DNA of 64,000 bases from Pyrocephalus nanus. Its lineage: Eukaryota > Chordata > Aves > Passeriformes > Tyrannidae. The translations under genes and the position numbers were made by a program. The DNA is taken from NCBI GenBank assembly GCA_038380795.1, contig CM076261.1, positions 34,869,866 to 34,933,865 on the forward strand, read 5' to 3'. Below the pieces are notes generated by a model. That model was not told the origin of the DNA. It worked only from the letters and a program-made list of their open reading frames with translations, and did not search any database. Positions 1 to 12,614 of the stretch are shown here, piece by piece. Numbering within the stretch: position 1 is the first letter of the stretch; each line of letters opens with the position of its first letter.

Positions 1-1604
1 TAGGGTAAGTATACATTCTGGAAATAAATAAAAGGAGAAGCTGATATTTCTTTAATCATAGCTGATAGGCTACTGACATCCATGCTAACTTGCCTGATTA
101 ATCTCCTATTGGACAATGACAGTATCGTCAGATGTCTGTTTGTACAGACCTCCAGGACCCCAGGGGGTACAAACCTTTCTGCAGGGAAATGCAGTCATCT
201 GGACTGTGGAATAATCAAAAGGTCCTGAAGTCTTTGCTCAGCTCTTATTTCAAACACCTCTGAGGAAGAAGTGATTACACTTCACAGAGTGTCATAGAAC
301 TAGCTGAAGCCAGCTCAGATTTTATACATTATAATACTTTTAGATATGGTTCCTGTATACCATTGAGAAAAATAGAAGCCAGAAAATCAGCACAGGAAGT
401 TCTCTGCCTTATCTACTATTTCTTTCTCACTTGGAGGTCCATTCTGTGTTCATATGAAAGCCTTCAGGGTGGTACTGTTTCTGTTTGAAATAACTAGGTT
501 TGGTTCCCAGGGTTTGCAAGTGGAAAGGATGGAAGGACAGGGCAAGCCTCAGCTGTGTTACCGTGCACTTGTAGCCCATCCTGACATTGCATTCCCTGCT
601 GCAGAGCCCAAAGGAAGGAAACATCACTGTCAGGGATGACTGATGACAGGGGAAAGCATTTGCTGTCCTCACTAAGAGGATCAAGTGCCAATAAGCAGCC
701 TCTAGAGGATATGAAGATAGATTTACTCCTCCCCTCCTCCACAGGGACTTCTCATGGTGGCTCGAGGCCCCTCTTTGACTGCGCTGTGGTGACAGGGCAC
801 AGCTGAGACCCCATTAACATCATTCCTGCTTTGAAACGTTGGAACCAGCAAATCCCACTGACCAGAGACAGACGAGCAGCTCTGAACAGGGCCAGGCTCA
901 TGAACCTCTATGAACAACTGGAAGTAAAATATTCCATATAGGAACAAGAAGTATGGGTGGTAGGCATGAAGGCACAGAGCCCAGACTTCATCAAGGTAGT
1001 TTTTATATTTTGAAAAGCAATATTAAAAAACACTGGAAAATGCAAGATAAACATAACAGTTGCTTCTACAAATTTTAATCTTGTATTGTTTGGCCATTTT
1101 GACATATAAATTATTGCTTACTAGCTCTCATAAATACACGACACAATCATATGTACAGAGGCAAACAAGCCTGAAATATGCAAAGGAAAACATTGGCAAC
1201 ATTGATTCTGGTAAATCAGATTATTTCATACATACCAGGTCTCATAATGGTGGATAACTACTAGCTGTAGTCCCTGAGAAGTCAGGTAAATACCTTGGTT
1301 TGAGGGGTTCTATTTTATTACTTTTAATACAAGCTGACACCATTATGGCACTCAGAGAGAACAGGCAGGTGTTCTTACCTCAGCTCATTGACTTCATCCC
1401 AGTGTTTAACAGTGTATAAAATGACAATAAATAGGCTATGCAAATAAATATTACTCTGCTAAAATGTTTAGTATTTACATCTTTCTTTGTAGTTTTACAG
1501 CAGCACAGGCCTTTCAGTGGGATGGGGCAATGAGGAAGACATATTTCAGAGAGGCATTTGGCTAGATTTTTTTTCTGGAAAAGTGAGTGACTATAAAATA
1601 TTTA

Positions 1605-1620
1605 TTTTTTTTTTTTTTTT
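1605..1620. repeat. poly-T tract (16 T)
   Basis: Sixteen consecutive T preceded by TATTTA. It could be a microsatellite or the reverse-strand tail of an unrecognised retrocopy. No target duplication was identified. Confidence 0.85.
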
Positions 1621-1766
1621 AAATCTTGAAGTCCCTACTTTACTTGGGATGATAATAATGATGTGTCAGCTTGGAATTAGAGGTAGAAGAAAGTGTTGTG
1701 TCATGGAAAGAGCACTGTGGAACACTGTGGAACTGTGGAACACTGCTCCTCTCTATTCTGCAGCTC

Positions 1767-1821
1767 TTGGGACACAATAGTGTCCCAATAGTGTCCCAAT
1801 AGTGTCCCAATAGTGTCCCAA
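1767..1821. repeat. 9-bp hairpin followed by an 11-bp tandem repeat
   Basis: TTGGGACAC (1767-1775) and GTGTCCCAA (1780-1788) form a perfect 9-bp inverted repeat around AATA. The right arm is then repeated as the 11-mer TAGTGTCCCAA four times without a mismatch (1778-1821). The left arm is present once, so only the 3' arm has expanded. Confidence 0.9.
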
Positions 1822-2031
1822 GTCACAGTCACAACTATGTGACAATGCAGCTTTGCTGTAACTGGTGACCAGGTAGTCACTACATGTGGCTTTTGTGACT
1901 CTAACTATTGCTGGGGACAGGTGTAGTACTGGCCATCTGGGTGATTCTGACAGTGGAAACCTGCATGCAGCAAGAGATCTTGGAAAATCTCTATCTCCAA
2001 GTATTTTGCTTTTATGGTGGTCTTCATCTTA

Positions 2032-2065
2032 TTTCCTTTATGTCACTGTTTCCTTTATGTCACTG
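2032..2065. repeat. 17-bp direct tandem duplication
   Basis: The 17-mer TTTCCTTTATGTCACTG occurs twice back to back with no mismatch. A third start (TTTTC) follows but decays at once. Confidence 0.85.
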
Positions 2066-4290
2066 TTTTCTTTTCAGTGCCAGTCAGAGGCACATAACCT
2101 GTCATTAAGTTTTGAGGCCATTAAAGCATTTTCAGCAGTACTAGGCAAATCTACCTATGATCAGTGACTTTATATACCAGAAAATGGTTTCTAGGGAAAC
2201 CTCTTCTATGTTCAAAGGAGAGGAGAAAAACATGCTGCTCATTAGAAAGGTTCACAGCATACCTGCTGAAGGTGAGGGTCTCCTGTGCATTTAGCTTATC
2301 GCCTCCCTCTCTGGGAGGCAAGATGGAGCCTGTTCAAAGACTGTTCATGGTTTGAACAGTCGAGTGGTATATGTTTGGGGATGCCAATCTGAGCATAATC
2401 CTCTCTGAAAGTTTTTTTTAATACAAATCTTATCAATAGTGATGAAATAGATACAGATAAACAGATGAAAAAAAAACAGAAGAATACACTCCATTTACAA
2501 ATGATTTGAGAATGGATTCAAAAACTACCTTCAGGCTTTTTTATTAGTTCCTGTTTGGAAGTCTAAGCAACTCCTCAAAGCAATAGGACAACATTTTCTC
2601 CTTCCTGCTTCCTTCCCAGGTTCCTCACCACCCTTTTCCCCATCAAATAACTCTCACTGTGTATAACTGGGTCCCCATGGGAAAGGAACAAGATTCTGTC
2701 CAAAACTCTGCTGGCTAAAAGTAAGCGGATCATTGCCTCCCCTCTGAAATCAATTTTCTTTACCAAAGGGACCAAAGGCTGGGTGTGGAGCAGATGTATA
2801 GTCCCTGTGTTCTTAATATCTCCTTCTGACCACGTAGTACCAGCAGCCTTCCTCAGGGGCTTTTACTGCTGAGTGGAAAGGGTAGCAGTGGATGGACTTG
2901 TGGCGGAGAATGTGGAGTCTACCAGTCCTAGTCCAAGGGCTCAGCTTGGCTGAACAGGACTGGACTTCTAGCACATCATGGACTGCAGCACAAGGCCCTA
3001 CTCAGACCCACCTCACCAGAAATGGAGAGGTATCCTCCCCAGGCAGAAGCATGACCATAACATCTCCTGGTTTCTAGATTTGAAGGTTAAGGCTTCCTTC
3101 AGCTGTGTGATCAGTGAGGCTCTGGGACAGCTTCTGGGGGGGCTGGGGGGCTGCCAGGCCTGGATAAGGGCAACACTCAAACACATCAAAAGAAAGAAGG
3201 GCTGCAGGTTTTCTAGAAGATGGCAGAAATCAGTGATCCACAAAGTCCTTTTCAGACCCACAGTGTGTGTCTTCCCCATCCCAAAAAGCTGAAAGCCCTA
3301 TGACTCTTCAGCCAGGTTTAGGTGGGTAGGTTAAGGACTGTTAAGCAATCCCCATGGTATTTAGCTTGAGAGAGATTAAATTATGTTTCTCACTTTATTT
3401 TAATGTTTTTAATGTTTATTTCTATATGTGCATGAGCACTTAATTTAGCATAATTATTGAGATGAATTGCAGCTAACATTACAAGAAAATTGTAACTTGT
3501 CATAAAACAAGTGGGCCATATTGTAACAGAGCTGCTACCACACAGAAACACTCTGATAGAATAGCTTAAGAACACAAATAAATCCGCACTGCCCAACATG
3601 ATACTTCTTTGGGGAGTTGATTAATTATTAGGAAGCAAAATGGCTAACAAAGTAGCATATATAAAAACGTTTCCTCACATCAATAAGATTGTAAATTTTA
3701 ATTCTATTGCATGACAGCAAGTGTAAGCAAGAATTACACACAATGGAATGAGCTCAATGAATTAATACGCTTAGGGCCTTTGTTGCTAGAAATACTTTGC
3801 TCTGTATTATAATCAGCCATTGTAAATCTGCTCAGCTGCAATTTAGGTTTCTCCTCACAGTTTATTAAGTGACAGACAAGTATTTGTGGCAAAGAGAGCT
3901 TCCAAGAGGATGCATCTTAACAGCCTTCCCCTCATGTCCGACATTCAGGATGCAGCACCTTTTCAATACATTAGGCAGCTCTGGGTAGAACTGCTGCTTT
4001 CATTTCTTTTCCAATTCTTATCCCTGCCTGCTGCACCCTGGTCCTTGTTGTCTTCAGCCCCTGTGGTGCTCCTGAGTACAATTTAGCTACACAGTTACAT
4101 CTTTTCACAGAGCTGAAGAAACGAGAAGTACTGAGCAAGTTGCTGAGATGTAAGAAAGAATTTTCTGCAGGGATTTGCTCACCAACAGGCAGGAAAATTT
4201 GAAAAGATTGTGGAAATTCAGCCTGGATCAGCTCAGTGCCAGTGAACTACTTGAATTGAGAAGCCCATCTTTCCTCCGCTCACCTAGCAG

Positions 4291-4378
4291 GAACTTCTTA
4301 GTGAGGTAACTCAGAGAGGACAGAGTTTCAGAGAGGAAAGCTGAAGGAACTTGGAAAGCACAGCCAGGGGGTGTTCTG
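4291..4378 (+). repeat. Repeat-family module X, copy 1
   Basis: Begins at CTTCTTAGTGAGGTAACTC and runs through GAAAGCACAGCC. It closely matches 4684-4765 and 13026-13107. The spacing of about 390 bp to copy 2 suggests the X+Y pair was once a tandem unit. No coding frame is conserved between copies. The module name is mine and I do not recognise the family. Confidence 0.75.
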
Positions 4379-4683
4379 AGGGAGACGAGACGAGGCAGGG
4401 GCGGGGCGGTGGCTGCAGTGCCTCTTCTGTGCTGCTTTTCCCGCCCTGCCGAGGGGCGTGGTTTTCCGCCCCTCCCCTCAGCCCCCTCAGGCACGAAATC
4501 CCGCTCCTGCCGCGGTCCGTGAGGCGGGCGGAGGTGAAAGGCGCTTTGCAAAGGTTCTAAAGTGGTGCTGGAGTCGCCCTCGGGCAGATTTCGGGCTGTT
4601 ACACAGGTATTAAGCATTAAGCAGCGGCGTCACAGGGGCAGAGCAGGGTGTTTGGGTGAAGTTCGTGAGGGAAAATGTTTTTG
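4379..4683 (+). repeat. Repeat-family module Y, copy 1 (GC-box bearing)
   Basis: GC-rich segment with a GGGGCGGGGC GC box at 4398-4407, a CGCC/CCTGCC-rich stretch, then GGAGTCGCCCTCGGGCAGAT and a TTACACAGGTATTAAGCATT stretch. It aligns with 12713-13022 over its whole length with scattered substitutions and small indels. Its first third recurs at 5508-5612. The GC box (an Sp1/KLF-type motif) and CpG content are promoter-like, but no TATA box, initiator or transcript evidence is visible. Confidence 0.75.
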
Positions 4684-4829
4684 AGCTCCTTGGTGAGGTA
4701 ACTCGGAGAGGACAGAGAGTTTTCCAGAGGTAAAGCTGAGGGAACCTGGAAAGCACAGCGTGGGGATGTTCAGAGGCAAAATCTGAGGTAAAGTGTGAGG
4801 GACAGACTGAAATCTTGGAGGGGACATTT
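4684..4829 (+). repeat. Repeat-family module X, copy 2
   Basis: Starts at CCTTGGTGAGGTAACTCGG and runs to GGGACAGACTGAAA. It is nearly identical to 13023-13157 and is a longer version of 4291-4378. It passes directly into the CTGAGGGG minisatellite. Confidence 0.75.
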
Positions 4830-5507
4830 TGGAGGTGAAATATGTGGTGTCCTGTGAATCACTGAGGGGCAAGTGTGTGTCCTATGTTTCACTGAGGGGC
4901 GGGCTGGTGTCCCACATGTTGCTGAGAGGTTTGTGAGTGTTGCTGAGGGGGAGGCAGGTGCCCTGCGTGTAGCTGAGAGTCCGTGAGGGTCCCGGAGAGG
5001 CACTTGGGTGCCCCGAGTGTCAGTGAGGGGCTCTGAGGCTCACAGAGGAAGAGCTGGGTGTTCCATATATCACTGAGGAAGAAGTGTGTTCCTGAGGGGT
5101 TTGTGAGGGTCACATGAGGGTGAAAAGGGTCCCCTGAGGGGCTCTGAGAGTCGCTGAGGGGAAAGCAGGTGCACCCCGTTTGCCGCTGAGAGACATTGAG
5201 GGACAATTTGATGCCACGAGGATCACTGAGGAACTTTTAAGGTTATTAAGAGGCAGGTGGGTGTCCCGTGTGTCCGTGAGGGGAAGTGGGTGTTATTGTG
5301 TGTTACTGAGGGGATGGTAGGTCTCTCGCATGTTGCTGAGGGGGGAGGCAGGTGTCTGGTATGTCCCTGAGCATCTCTGAGGGGGAAGAGGGTGCCCTGA
5401 GGGGAAGGCAGATGACTCGTGTGTCCCTGAGGGGCTGTGAGGGACACAGGGTGGAAAAGGGTACCCTGAAGAACCACCGGGAAGCCATGAGGGTGCGCTG
5501 AGGGAGA
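4830..5507 (+). repeat. Degenerate CTGAGGGG minisatellite
   Basis: About fifteen diverged units of roughly 25-50 bp, each built on a GTGTCCCGTGTGT-like half followed by a TCACTGAGGGG-like half. Some units carry an extra CTGTGAGGGTC segment. Examples start near 4849, 4879, 4909, 4959, 5010, 5268 and 5297. Unit length and sequence vary strongly, so this is an old, non-homogenised array. Runs of open frame on the minus strand here come from the lack of stops in the repeat, not from a gene. Confidence 0.75.
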
Positions 5508-5612
5508 GACGGGGCAGGGGCGGGGCGGTGGCTGCTGTGCCTCTTCTGCGCTGCTTTTCCCGCCCTGCAGAGGGGCGCGGTTTTCCGCCACTCCCCTCAG
5601 CCTCCTCAGGAG
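5508..5612 (+). repeat. Repeat-family module Y, partial copy
   Basis: Matches the first third of module Y, with the GC box GGGGCGGGGC at 5517-5526, and ends at CCTCAGCCTCCTCAGG. It is truncated there and joined to a second copy of the minisatellite segment. Confidence 0.75.
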
Positions 5613-5672
5613 CATTTCTGAGGAGGAAGAGGGTGCCCTGAGGGGAAGGCGGATGACTCGTGTGTCCCTGAG
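5613..5672 (+). repeat. Second copy of the 5375-5434 minisatellite segment, interrupted
   Basis: Repeats 5375-5434 with an offset of 238 bp and only a few substitutions, then stops abruptly after CTGAG (5668-5672). Its natural continuation is not the following AT-rich sequence but 12647 onward. There GGACTGTGAGG and ACACAGGG match the sequence that follows CTGAG in the first copy (5431 onward). Confidence 0.8.
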
Positions 5673-8600
5673 TTCTTTTGTAAAAATGTTATTTTTGGAG
5701 CTTTATCTGCAGCATTTATGGTCACCTGGTGTGTAACTTCAAAGGGGTATTTTTTTGACTGGTATTAGTTTTAAGTTAGTAAAGCAGTTATTTTAAACTC
5801 AAGTTTTGGAAGCGGTTTGTTCACAGTTGCTTACTAATAATTGATTATTAATATGTCTGTCATCAGATATATTTTTAAGTAAGGGTAGCTATAGTAGACT
5901 TGGTTCTGTACAAAAGCTGCTGACTTAAATTGGGAAAGACCTTTATTAATTGATAGTTTTTGTTTAGTGCTACTTGCTCCTTAAGGTTGAAATAGAGTTG
6001 CATTTTCCTCATCTGAAATTGAGTACAGTATTTTCTAAAAAACTAGTGTCATATAAAAATCTCTTCTTGTGGCTAGAAACAACTAGTCAAGTTCTGATTA
6101 GGGAGTGGCAAGCGATGCTTTCATATTGCATAGAAGAAAAAAATGAAGATATGTTGGTTAATATTAGAGTATGAAAGAAAATCCCCAAACCAACCACCAA
6201 CAACTGAGAAAAACTTGATTTTAGGAGAGCACTTAGAATGTCCTAATTACGAAAATGAAGTTTGCATGCTTTAAACAACACAAAAAAGTCACTGGTGTTT
6301 CATGAGCACTCTGGGTGTGAAAAGAAGGCTAGACATGAAATGGATGTTTACTTTTCTAGGTTAGTAACTTCTTTGTAAGTCATTCTTAAACTCAAACTTT
6401 TTTACTCTGAGTATAGTGAACAATGGTGAGTCAGAAATGGGATGCTTACAGTGATTTGAATTTGTGTAGACTTTGTTAGAAAAGCAAGTACATTTGAATT
6501 GTTACATTTAATTGCTGTTTGTAACCATAAAGTGTTCTCCTTTTTTGAGACTGCATACTGATGCAGGTATCTTGTTAATTAGATGTATTATTAGATGCTG
6601 ATCTGGTATATATTCCGTGGCTGACAGAGTAGACCTGTGGTAACATTAATTATCAGGCCGTCCTGACAGCTCAGGCTGATTGAAGTACAGCAGGAATCTG
6701 CCATAGAAACCGATGGTTTATATTTGACTGCTTATATGGAATGTTGGGGGGTGGGAGCAGAGGGAGAGATGGGGGAAATACCTTGCCAGGAAAGCTGTGA
6801 AATAATGAACTGCCCTCACTCATTGACTCTTGTCTTTATTGAAACATAACTCACAACTTTTCATTCGGGCTATGTGAATTTTTCTGTACTGATTTTAAGC
6901 ATAATGCATAGTATCAAACCCTTCTGTTGATTCTGACAGTTGATTGAATTTTAATAGTCCAGTGTTAAGAAAACAAGTAGGGACAGTAAAACTGCTGGTG
7001 TTTTTAATCTCGTTATGCTTAATACAGATGGTTAGTTCAGTAGTACCACACAAGTTACATCTGTGGGTGGGTAGCAGGAGGATCTGTGTCTGTGAGGGAC
7101 ATTGGAACTACTGTTTGAATCCTGAAACAGATGAGAGGTGTAAATTTTATAATATGAATTATATGCTTTTGCTAAGACAAAGAGTGGGATTGCTGAAAGT
7201 TGGGCAATGTTACGTTTCTACTTTTGACTTTAGAAAATATCCTGTATAACCTTGTACAATGCAGTTAAAGTAATGTCCGGATTTGTGTTTCTTTTGGTTG
7301 TTTTTCTTGGAAATGTTTCACAGAAGTAGAGTTAGCTTTTTAATAGAAGAGCTTAGATTTTTGAGACAATTTATGCTTGAACGAGCAAAACAGCCGTGAC
7401 AGCTTTAAAGAGGAATAATATCTGACTTCATTAGTAGAGCTGCCCTGTCAGTGTGAGATTCTTGCTTCCACTAAAAAGATGTATTTTGCAGGCTAATTGT
7501 GTGTCTGAGAACAAGAAGACAGTTCGAGTAAAGTGTAGTTGTGTTACTTAAACATGTTGTCTGAGTCCAGCACTAGAAGTTGCAGCTTTTTTGATTGCTG
7601 CAGTTATTATAGTGGATGTTAGCGGTTAGAAAAAGCGTGGTAATGCGAACAGGTTTTTTTTATTTGTTTCATTCTCATGACTTAAAATATTGAGTAGAAG
7701 TTGAAAATACATTGTCAGTTACTTTTCATTTGAGAATTGATTTTTGTACTTGGTGTCAAATAGTAAATCTTGCTTTTCAGTTCAGTGCAAAAAAATTATT
7801 CTGTTGAAGGGGAATGCCGATAGGTAGCTATTAATACTCTTTAATGTTTTTGGTGTTGTATAGTTGAGTAGCACATTGGAAGTCAATTTTTTTAATCGCT
7901 TAAAAAATATTTTTGACCGTTTTGCAGCTGCACTTGAATCATTGTACTTTACACCATACTGTAGTAGGGAAAATTTTCTGTGTTTCCAACACAGGGTGTA
8001 CCAGAGCAAGTTTTTGATACTTCATACTATAATTGCAGTACTCCGGGAAGTGTCCAGGGGAAAAGGTCCTCAGAATACCTCTTATTAGAGGGGATAAGCC
8101 ATGAAACAGTTTGCATGATAACTCGCTGAAGTCTGAGGGTATTAATAGTTGGAGCAATTAACACTTCAGTGGTATATAACCATATAAATGTTTATGCTTC
8201 TTTAAGACTTTGAAAAGGAAAAACATCCCAGCATGACAAACAAAACAAAATCTTGTTACTTTGCTGGGAAGTTACTTCGACCATAATTTTGAGGAGTAAT
8301 GCGTCAGAACAGCTGCTGATGTCAGAGCAGAGGCAGGGGAAGATAATACAGCATTTTTTATACCCTTATCTGGTGGATCAGTTTCTGGCTTAAAAGGTCG
8401 GCTGATATTCTGTACTGGTCAGGGGTTTTTTGAGTTTGTTTTTGTGTGGTGTTGACTTTCTTTTCAGGCAGATCAGAGCTGTGATCTAACTCCCCATTTA
8501 TGATCTCAGAGTAGTTGTGTTTGGCACAGTGGCTGAGGTTGCTCGATACTGAAGATGCGGAGCAGAGCCTTGGGGAGTGAAGTACATTTGCTTAAACATT

Positions 8601-11600
8601 TACTTGGAAGTCTGAAAGTCCTAATTGATGTCAACTGATTGTGCATCTGCTCCATTCAGAATTTTAAGGATGTGACTATTTTCAGACTAGCTGACACTAG
8701 GTGGAAGTCAGACTTCGCTGAATTCTTGAAATCCTTTAGTTGTTGAAATAATGAGCCTTCTTGGCGTTTTCTTTAATTCAGATTTAAAAATTGTTTTAGG
8801 AATCTCCATAACCACTGGTTGGTCAAAATGTCCTGTCCTAGCTCCGGTGTATTTTCTTCATTACTATCAAAGGGGTGGAATGCACTTGAAATTTTAAAAA
8901 ACTAAGCAACGGATTTCCTAATGCAAGTATTAATACAAACTTAATGTTCCAGTTCATGTATTTAAACTGCAGCTAAACTAAAACGTTCAGCTTGTGTTGC
9001 ATAATGTTTCGATTTATTTATCAGACTTCAAAGCAGTAGCAAATCAGTTAACATTCTTCCTAATGCAGCGTAGTCTACTAGCTTGCAAATAATTATATCA
9101 AAAGTTAATGCATAATTTTCAATTTTTAGATGCAGAGCAAGCCAAATCCACTTCTCTTTGCTTTGGAGTATCTTAGGTATCTTTGCAGGAACGGGAAGAA
9201 GGAGAAAAGGAAAAAAATTCTCTGAATTACGTGTGCCATACTCCTTTTAGTTTCAGTTTGTTTCTTTTTGAAGGAGTATGAGAGGTACTCCAGCAGAAAG
9301 CAGTGTGGATGTTTTTTTCAGAAAGTTGTCAAACTGTCATCAGCCCCCCATCCCAAACTTATGAATAACCTTGCCTAAATACTCTATGTTCAATCTGTTG
9401 ACAAGAGTGTTCTTGTAGCAGTTGGTTTGTGTGTTAAAGTTGAAGGTTAAAATGCTGTAATAGGCCCAGCTATCTCGTTTAAAGTGAGATGTTTTTGCTG
9501 TGAAGATTCTGTGCAGTGAGAAAGCAATGGGTGTTAGATGTTGGTAGAGACAAGTTGTTGATAGTTCTTTAATTGCTGAAGTATCTTATCATCTATAAAG
9601 ATAAGTATAGTCAGAGACGCACATATACAGTCCATTTATGAGGGAATTACTGCTGCTTTAAATCACTTGAGGCTTTTATGGAAATCTGATACTGCCTCTG
9701 AATCAACCTGAAGCAGGATTCCTTATACAGATTTTGTTCCCGCTTTTCATGTAGTTATGTCAACTTTGTGCTCAAATAGATTTGAACAAAATCTGGACAC
9801 AGAGGATATGTTAGAGATCAGAAATGAATTCAAACCAAGATTCTATCAGGAAGACTGATCATATGTGTATGAAAACATCTTCAGAGGAAGAATGATACTT
9901 CAGTACCTCTCAGGTCTAAAATTAGTGACTGCAATTGCTTTCAGAAGAGAATTGTATTTGGATGTTTTAATAACATGTTTACAGAAATTTGAGTCATATT
10001 TTGAAATTTCTTGCTGTGGTTTTTGCTGATTCTCTGTGGATAAAGTTTTTTTTTGGTGACAAGACTAGTATAATCCTATATGGAAACAAAGCCTTGAGAA
10101 AACATGACTGAAAGATCAAATCCACCTTAGAAGAGACAAACAAACAAACAAAGGTACAACTGGCTTTCTTGAGAAAATCTTACTAAGGTTACAGACATGA
10201 AAAAAAAATTTTTTAGATACCTGTGGCATTTAAGGTATATACTGCCATTTTGAGGAGGAGAACAGGAAAAGCTTCTCTATAGCAACCTGATTGTAGGATT
10301 ACTGAGATTAAATTCTGCATGGATCAAAGTATTTCTAATTTCTAATAATTTGGGTGTAGCTTCCAGGGAAGGAAGGGATTGTTTGGAGGCTTTGTTTGTA
10401 GGAAATGGGGTACATAAACCTAATGCCTATTGATTTAGTAACTGTATTTTATTCATAACTATTCATGAGGAATCTTGTTGATTCCAAATGGGAGGTTTAA
10501 TTCACACTGAGGGCACTGGTAGTGCTGAGTTTGAGTACTGTTAAGTGTCTTCAGAAAGATATTCTTGCATCAGCCTCGGATTAACGTAGGATGAATAACA
10601 GAGCAATTCATCAGCAAGGCAGCTCTGAAGAGTGTCAGCAAGAAAGGTGACGATTATGAATTGGACAGAAAGGGATGCTGCAGTAGAAAGCTGCTACAGC
10701 CAACGCTGGGGTGTTGGGGGATGGCTGTTGGTATTTAGGTGTATGTTGGGTAATTAAGTGAGGAGAGACTGCACTCTCTTGCTTGGCTGAGTAGAAAAGA
10801 AACATATCCCTTCTGCAATTTAAGGAGGTTACTAAATTCAACAGCTTCAAATGACAGATGGCCAATTGGTTTTCACTGAAAAAGATTTATGTCAGTCTTC
10901 GGTACTGATAAATGTGAGTTATGTTTTGAAGAGAGACTGGTGCACTTCCCTTGATGTTTGCAGTCTCAGCAACCTTATTTGGCAACCAAAATTTGGGTAA
11001 ATTAACTTTGAGGCAGGTTTAGTTTATTCTGAACCTAATTTTCCTTCAAGTCCTGCACTAGATTTTCTTTTTAGATCTCACAGCTTTCAATTAGTTCCAG
11101 TTATTTCAATTACTGATTACTTTCAGTTTTAATTTTTAATTTTTTCCTCCCAGGATAAAGAAAATAGTTGGGAATAGAAGAGGGGATTTTCTTCTATCAG
11201 CCTAATAGCATACTAAGTGGTTTTTCTCACTTGCACAGGTCTTTCTAATCCCATTTATTTAGTATGGTTTGTATTAGAATTGTTTTTGACTGCTCATTGT
11301 TATATCAAATTGTTGAACACTTCATACATGAAGAATAGTTTAGAGTAATAATCTTCAAGTTCTTTACTTTGTAGGGGCTGTTTGTATGAATTATTTTCTG
11401 ACTTCTGACTGACTGAAGGTAACTAAACCTGTATGTTCAGGCTTTCTGAACCCTGAGCAGAATTCAATACTGAAATCTGTATCAAAGATCAGCATTTCAG
11501 TATGTCATAGAGCAGTCATAACTTGTGTAGTATAAGGGTACATTATAGTATAAATTCCTGCACAAATCAAACTGCATCTTTAGTACACTTTTCTGGATTA

Positions 11601-12253
11601 TGCCTCTTGGCTTAAAGTTTTGAGGGGTTGTTGATAACTAAAATTAATTCCTGAATAATCAGAAGGATACTTTGATTTCTCTTTCTTCAAACTTTTATTG
11701 CGTGCTCTTTGTGTTAAATTTCAGATAGAAGGCAGGATACTAATAAAGCATAAGCATTTAAGGAGCTTTTTCTTAGTCTAGTCAAGGGTTAGTAATTTCT
11801 CATAGTATGCAATATAGTTGAAACATAGCTTATGCTACTGTAAACTATGGAGTTTTTCTCCCCCCCCATGGAAAGTGAAGGAATGAATATTGCTAGCAAT
11901 GAAATTGGATAATTTCTAGGCTGTAAGTTAATGAATCTTAATGCCACAAATATATATGCAATACTTTGCACGTATCAATATTGGTATAATGAAAAAATTA
12001 ACACGAAGGAGATAGTACATTTTAAGAACATATTACTGTGCAACTAAAAATTGTATTCTATGTTGGTTTTGAAATGGTTAAATCGAACGGATCATTATAT
12101 GAAAGGAACAGAAAAATCAGAATACATTTCCTTGAACTGAAATGCCTTTTTGCTCAGAAAATGTTACTAATTTGCAAAAATAATATAATTTAGTTAGCCT
12201 TCAAATATTATGAGATTATATATTACACTTGATTTAGGATAGGAGAATAATGC
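5673..12253. other. AT-rich non-coding segment inside the 7-kb insertion
   Basis: About 6.6 kb of AT-rich DNA without a convincing gene. The longest open frame (6944-7249 +, 101 codons) lacks any recognisable domain and sits in low-complexity AT-rich sequence. By eye the + strand is richer in T and G than in A and C, which would fit origin from a transcribed + strand, but this was not counted. No further CR1, LTR or RNA gene was recognised. Confidence 0.6.
10136..10152. repeat. (CAAA)n microsatellite
   Basis: About four perfect CAAA units inside AT-rich non-coding DNA. Confidence 0.85.
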
Positions 12254-12268
12254 CAAGATAGATTAAGT

Positions 12269-12553
12269 CTGGAGAAGAGAAGGCTTAGAGGTGACCTCAT
12301 CACTCTCTTCAACTACCTGAAGGGAGGTTATAGCCAGGTGGGGGTTGGTCTCTTCTCCCAGGCAACCAACAATAGGACAAGGGGACATGGGCTCAAGCTC
12401 TGCCAGGGGAGGTTTAGGTTAGATGTTAGGAAGAAATTCTTTACAGAGAGGGTAATCAGGCATTGGAACGGCCTGCCCAGAGAGGTGGTGGATTCACCAT
12501 CCCTGGAGGTTTTTAAACAGAGATTGGACGTGGCCCTTAGTGCCATGATATAG
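12269..12553 (+). pseudogene. CR1 ORF2 C-terminal fragment
   Basis: An uninterrupted frame of about 94 codons encodes the end of CR1 ORF2. Recognisable pieces in order are [57 protein letters not shown] and [12 protein letters not shown], followed by TAG. The catalytic reverse-transcriptase palm and the endonuclease lie upstream in full elements and are absent, so the product would be inactive. The absence of frameshifts suggests a fairly young or slowly decaying copy. Confidence 0.9.
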
Positions 12554-12614
12554 TAATTGGAGATGGATAAGGGGTTGGACTCGATGATCTTGGAGGTCTT
12601 TTCCAACCCAATCT

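Larger units (their letters stand above)
1..4290. other. AT-rich non-coding flank
   Basis: Mostly AT-rich sequence with frequent stops in every frame and no open frame longer than about 105 codons. None of the short frames shows a recognisable domain, signal peptide or conserved motif. I see no tRNA-like or rRNA-like segment. It holds only small simple or tandem repeats, listed separately. It could be intergenic or intronic DNA of a neighbouring gene; the sequence does not decide. Confidence 0.7.

Noticed and set aside
2892..3292. Overlapping short frames on both strands near 3 kb
   Set aside because: No shared domain, no splice-site context I can support, and no similarity between strands or to known families by eye.
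4228..5615. Several 80-130-codon minus-strand frames in the X/Y and minisatellite block
   Set aside because: They follow the repeat structure (S, P, L and T-rich peptides) and are not conserved as frames between the copies at 4.4, 5.5 and 12.7 kb.
6944..7249. 101-codon + strand frame with a hydrophobic stretch near its start
   Set aside because: Isolated frame in AT-rich DNA with no recognisable domain or neighbouring exon-like features; the hydrophobic part is expected from T-rich sequence.
12338..12553. An independent small gene starting at 12338
   Set aside because: The start is an internal GTG; the frame continues upstream to about 12269 and is the tail of CR1 ORF2.
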